A stretch of 5,280 nt of DNA from assembly GCA_900553265.1 (NCBI GenBank), contig USDD01000137.1:1-5280 (forward strand). The letters run 5' to 3'. The translations under genes and the position numbers were made by a program. Below the pieces are notes generated by a model. The model was given only the letters and a program-made list of their open reading frames with translations. It had not been told where the DNA came from and searched no databases. The DNA comes from an uncultured Eubacteriales bacterium. Lineage in GTDB: Bacteria > Bacillota > Clostridia > Christensenellales > Aristaeellaceae. Positions within the stretch are counted from its first letter, which is position 1. The number at the start of each line of letters is the position of its first letter. Below, in pieces: positions 4,547 through 5,280 of the stretch.

Positions 4547-5257
4547 ATGAGCGGGAAAAACAATCTGAAGCGAAAGATTCGCGCCCGGAGCGGCTGGGCG
4601 GTGCTGATGCTGGCGCTGTTCGTGCTGCTGACGGCGCTTCTGATGAAGGTGGACGTTCGAGCCATCGGCCCGGAGAATTCCTCCGTGGGTCTGGCGGGAA
4701 TCAACGGCTTTGTGCATGAGAAGCTGGGAACCAGCGATGCGTTCTACAAACTGACGGATCTGATGGGCAAGGCGGACTTCCTGTTCGTGCTGGCCTTCGC
4801 CGCGCTGGGACTTGTGCAGCTCATCCGCGGTCGCAGCCTGAAGGCCGTGGACGGCAGCCTCTATCTGCTGGCGGGATTCTACGTCGTCGTGGGTGCGTGC
4901 TACGTGCTGTTTGAAAAATTCGTGGTGAACTGCCGCCCGGTGCTGGAGAACGGCCAGCTGGAGGCCTCGTTCCCGTCGTCGCACACCCTTCTGGCGGTGA
5001 CCATCCTCGGCAGCGCCATGGTGCAGCTGCGCCAGCGGCTCCACAGCCGCGGTCTGCGCACCGCCGTCAACGTCGTCTTCACGGTGCTGATCGCCGTGAT
5101 GGCCGTGGGCCGTCTCCTTTCCGGCGTGCACTGGCTGACCGACATTCTCGGCGGCGTGCTGCTGGGCGCGGCGCTGGTGCTGGCCTACGACGCGCTGACG
5201 CTGGAGCTTCGCCGCCGCGAGCGCAAAAAGGAAAAGAAGCGCCGCGCGCGGGCGTGA
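4547..5257 (+). CDS. PAP2-family membrane phosphatase
   Basis: Integral membrane protein of 236 residues in the PAP2 (type 2 phosphatidic acid phosphatase) superfamily, which removes phosphate from lipid phosphates such as phosphatidate or undecaprenyl diphosphate. Motif order is normal: a C1-like KFVVNCRP (124-131, R130), C2 FPSSHT (142-147, catalytic-type H146), and C3 GRLLSGVHWLTD (188-199) with R189, nucleophile-type H195 and D199. Hydrophobic segments lie near 17-33, 78-93, 105-122, 148-160, 174-191 and 200-213; both ends are rich in Arg and Lys and probably cytoplasmic. In C1 only five residues separate K124 from R130, where the family pattern has six. GAGGGGGA (4533-4540) lies 6 bases before the ATG. 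It follows a terminator, so it has its own transcript; no clear promoter or shared palindrome is seen upstream. Substrate is undetermined. Confidence 0.93.
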   Translation: MSGKNNLKRKIRARSGWAVLMLALFVLLTALLMKVDVRAIGPENSSVGLAGINGFVHEKLGTSDAFYKLTDLMGKADFLFVLAFAALGLVQLIRGRSLKAVDGSLYLLAGFYVVVGACYVLFEKFVVNCRPVLENGQLEASFPSSHTLLAVTILGSAMVQLRQRLHSRGLRTAVNVVFTVLIAVMAVGRLLSGVHWLTDILGGVLLGAALVLAYDALTLELRRRERKKEKKRRARA

Positions 5258-5280
5258 GACCATAACAGAAAATCCCGATG

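Noticed and set aside
4490..5263. Minus-strand open frame of 257 codons opposite the PAP2 gene
   Set aside because: It is rich in Q, H, R and A with no domain pattern. The plus strand has a good ribosome binding site and all PAP2 motifs.

Overview
The window looks like chromosomal DNA of a GC-rich Clostridia-type Firmicute. This is inferred from AGGAGG-type ribosome binding sites before most genes, a DUF3793 protein paired with a short flavodoxin, a tandem feoA pair, and the style of the FeoB sequence. Genus cannot be assigned. Nothing points to phage, plasmid, transposon, CRISPR, tRNA or rRNA.

Layout. Bases 1-2402 hold a minus-strand operon for ferrous iron uptake: feoA1, then feoA2, then feoB, whose 3' end lies beyond the left edge. 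Bases 2403-2711 are a divergent control region with two near-consensus sigma-A promoters facing away from each other and four copies of a palindrome, GTTAR-N6-YTAAC (copy 1 has A in the first position). Bases 2712-3856 run on the plus strand: a DUF3793 protein, a short-chain flavodoxin, and a 42-codon one-helix membrane protein with a TTG start that is easy to miss. A noncoding stretch ends in a strong intrinsic terminator (4010-4046). A third promoter of the same type (4070-4098) then drives a small heavy-metal-associated (HMA) protein with a CxxC motif. It carries a fifth copy of the palindrome at its start point and a separate perfect 14-bp inverted repeat across its -35 box. After a second terminator comes a PAP2-family membrane phosphatase (4547-5257), with no palindrome and so probably outside this regulon.

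How the genes fit together. The shared palindrome sits just downstream of all three promoters, which suggests that one metal-sensing repressor controls Fe(II) import (FeoAB), a flavodoxin that can stand in for ferredoxin when iron is short, the DUF3793 and small membrane proteins, and the HMA protein. The motif resembles DtxR-type sites in its TTAG/CTAA half-sites, but its spacing differs from the canonical DtxR box, so the regulator is not identified. The most notable points are this small regulon, the uncharacterised proteins inside it, and the extra palindrome on the HMA promoter.
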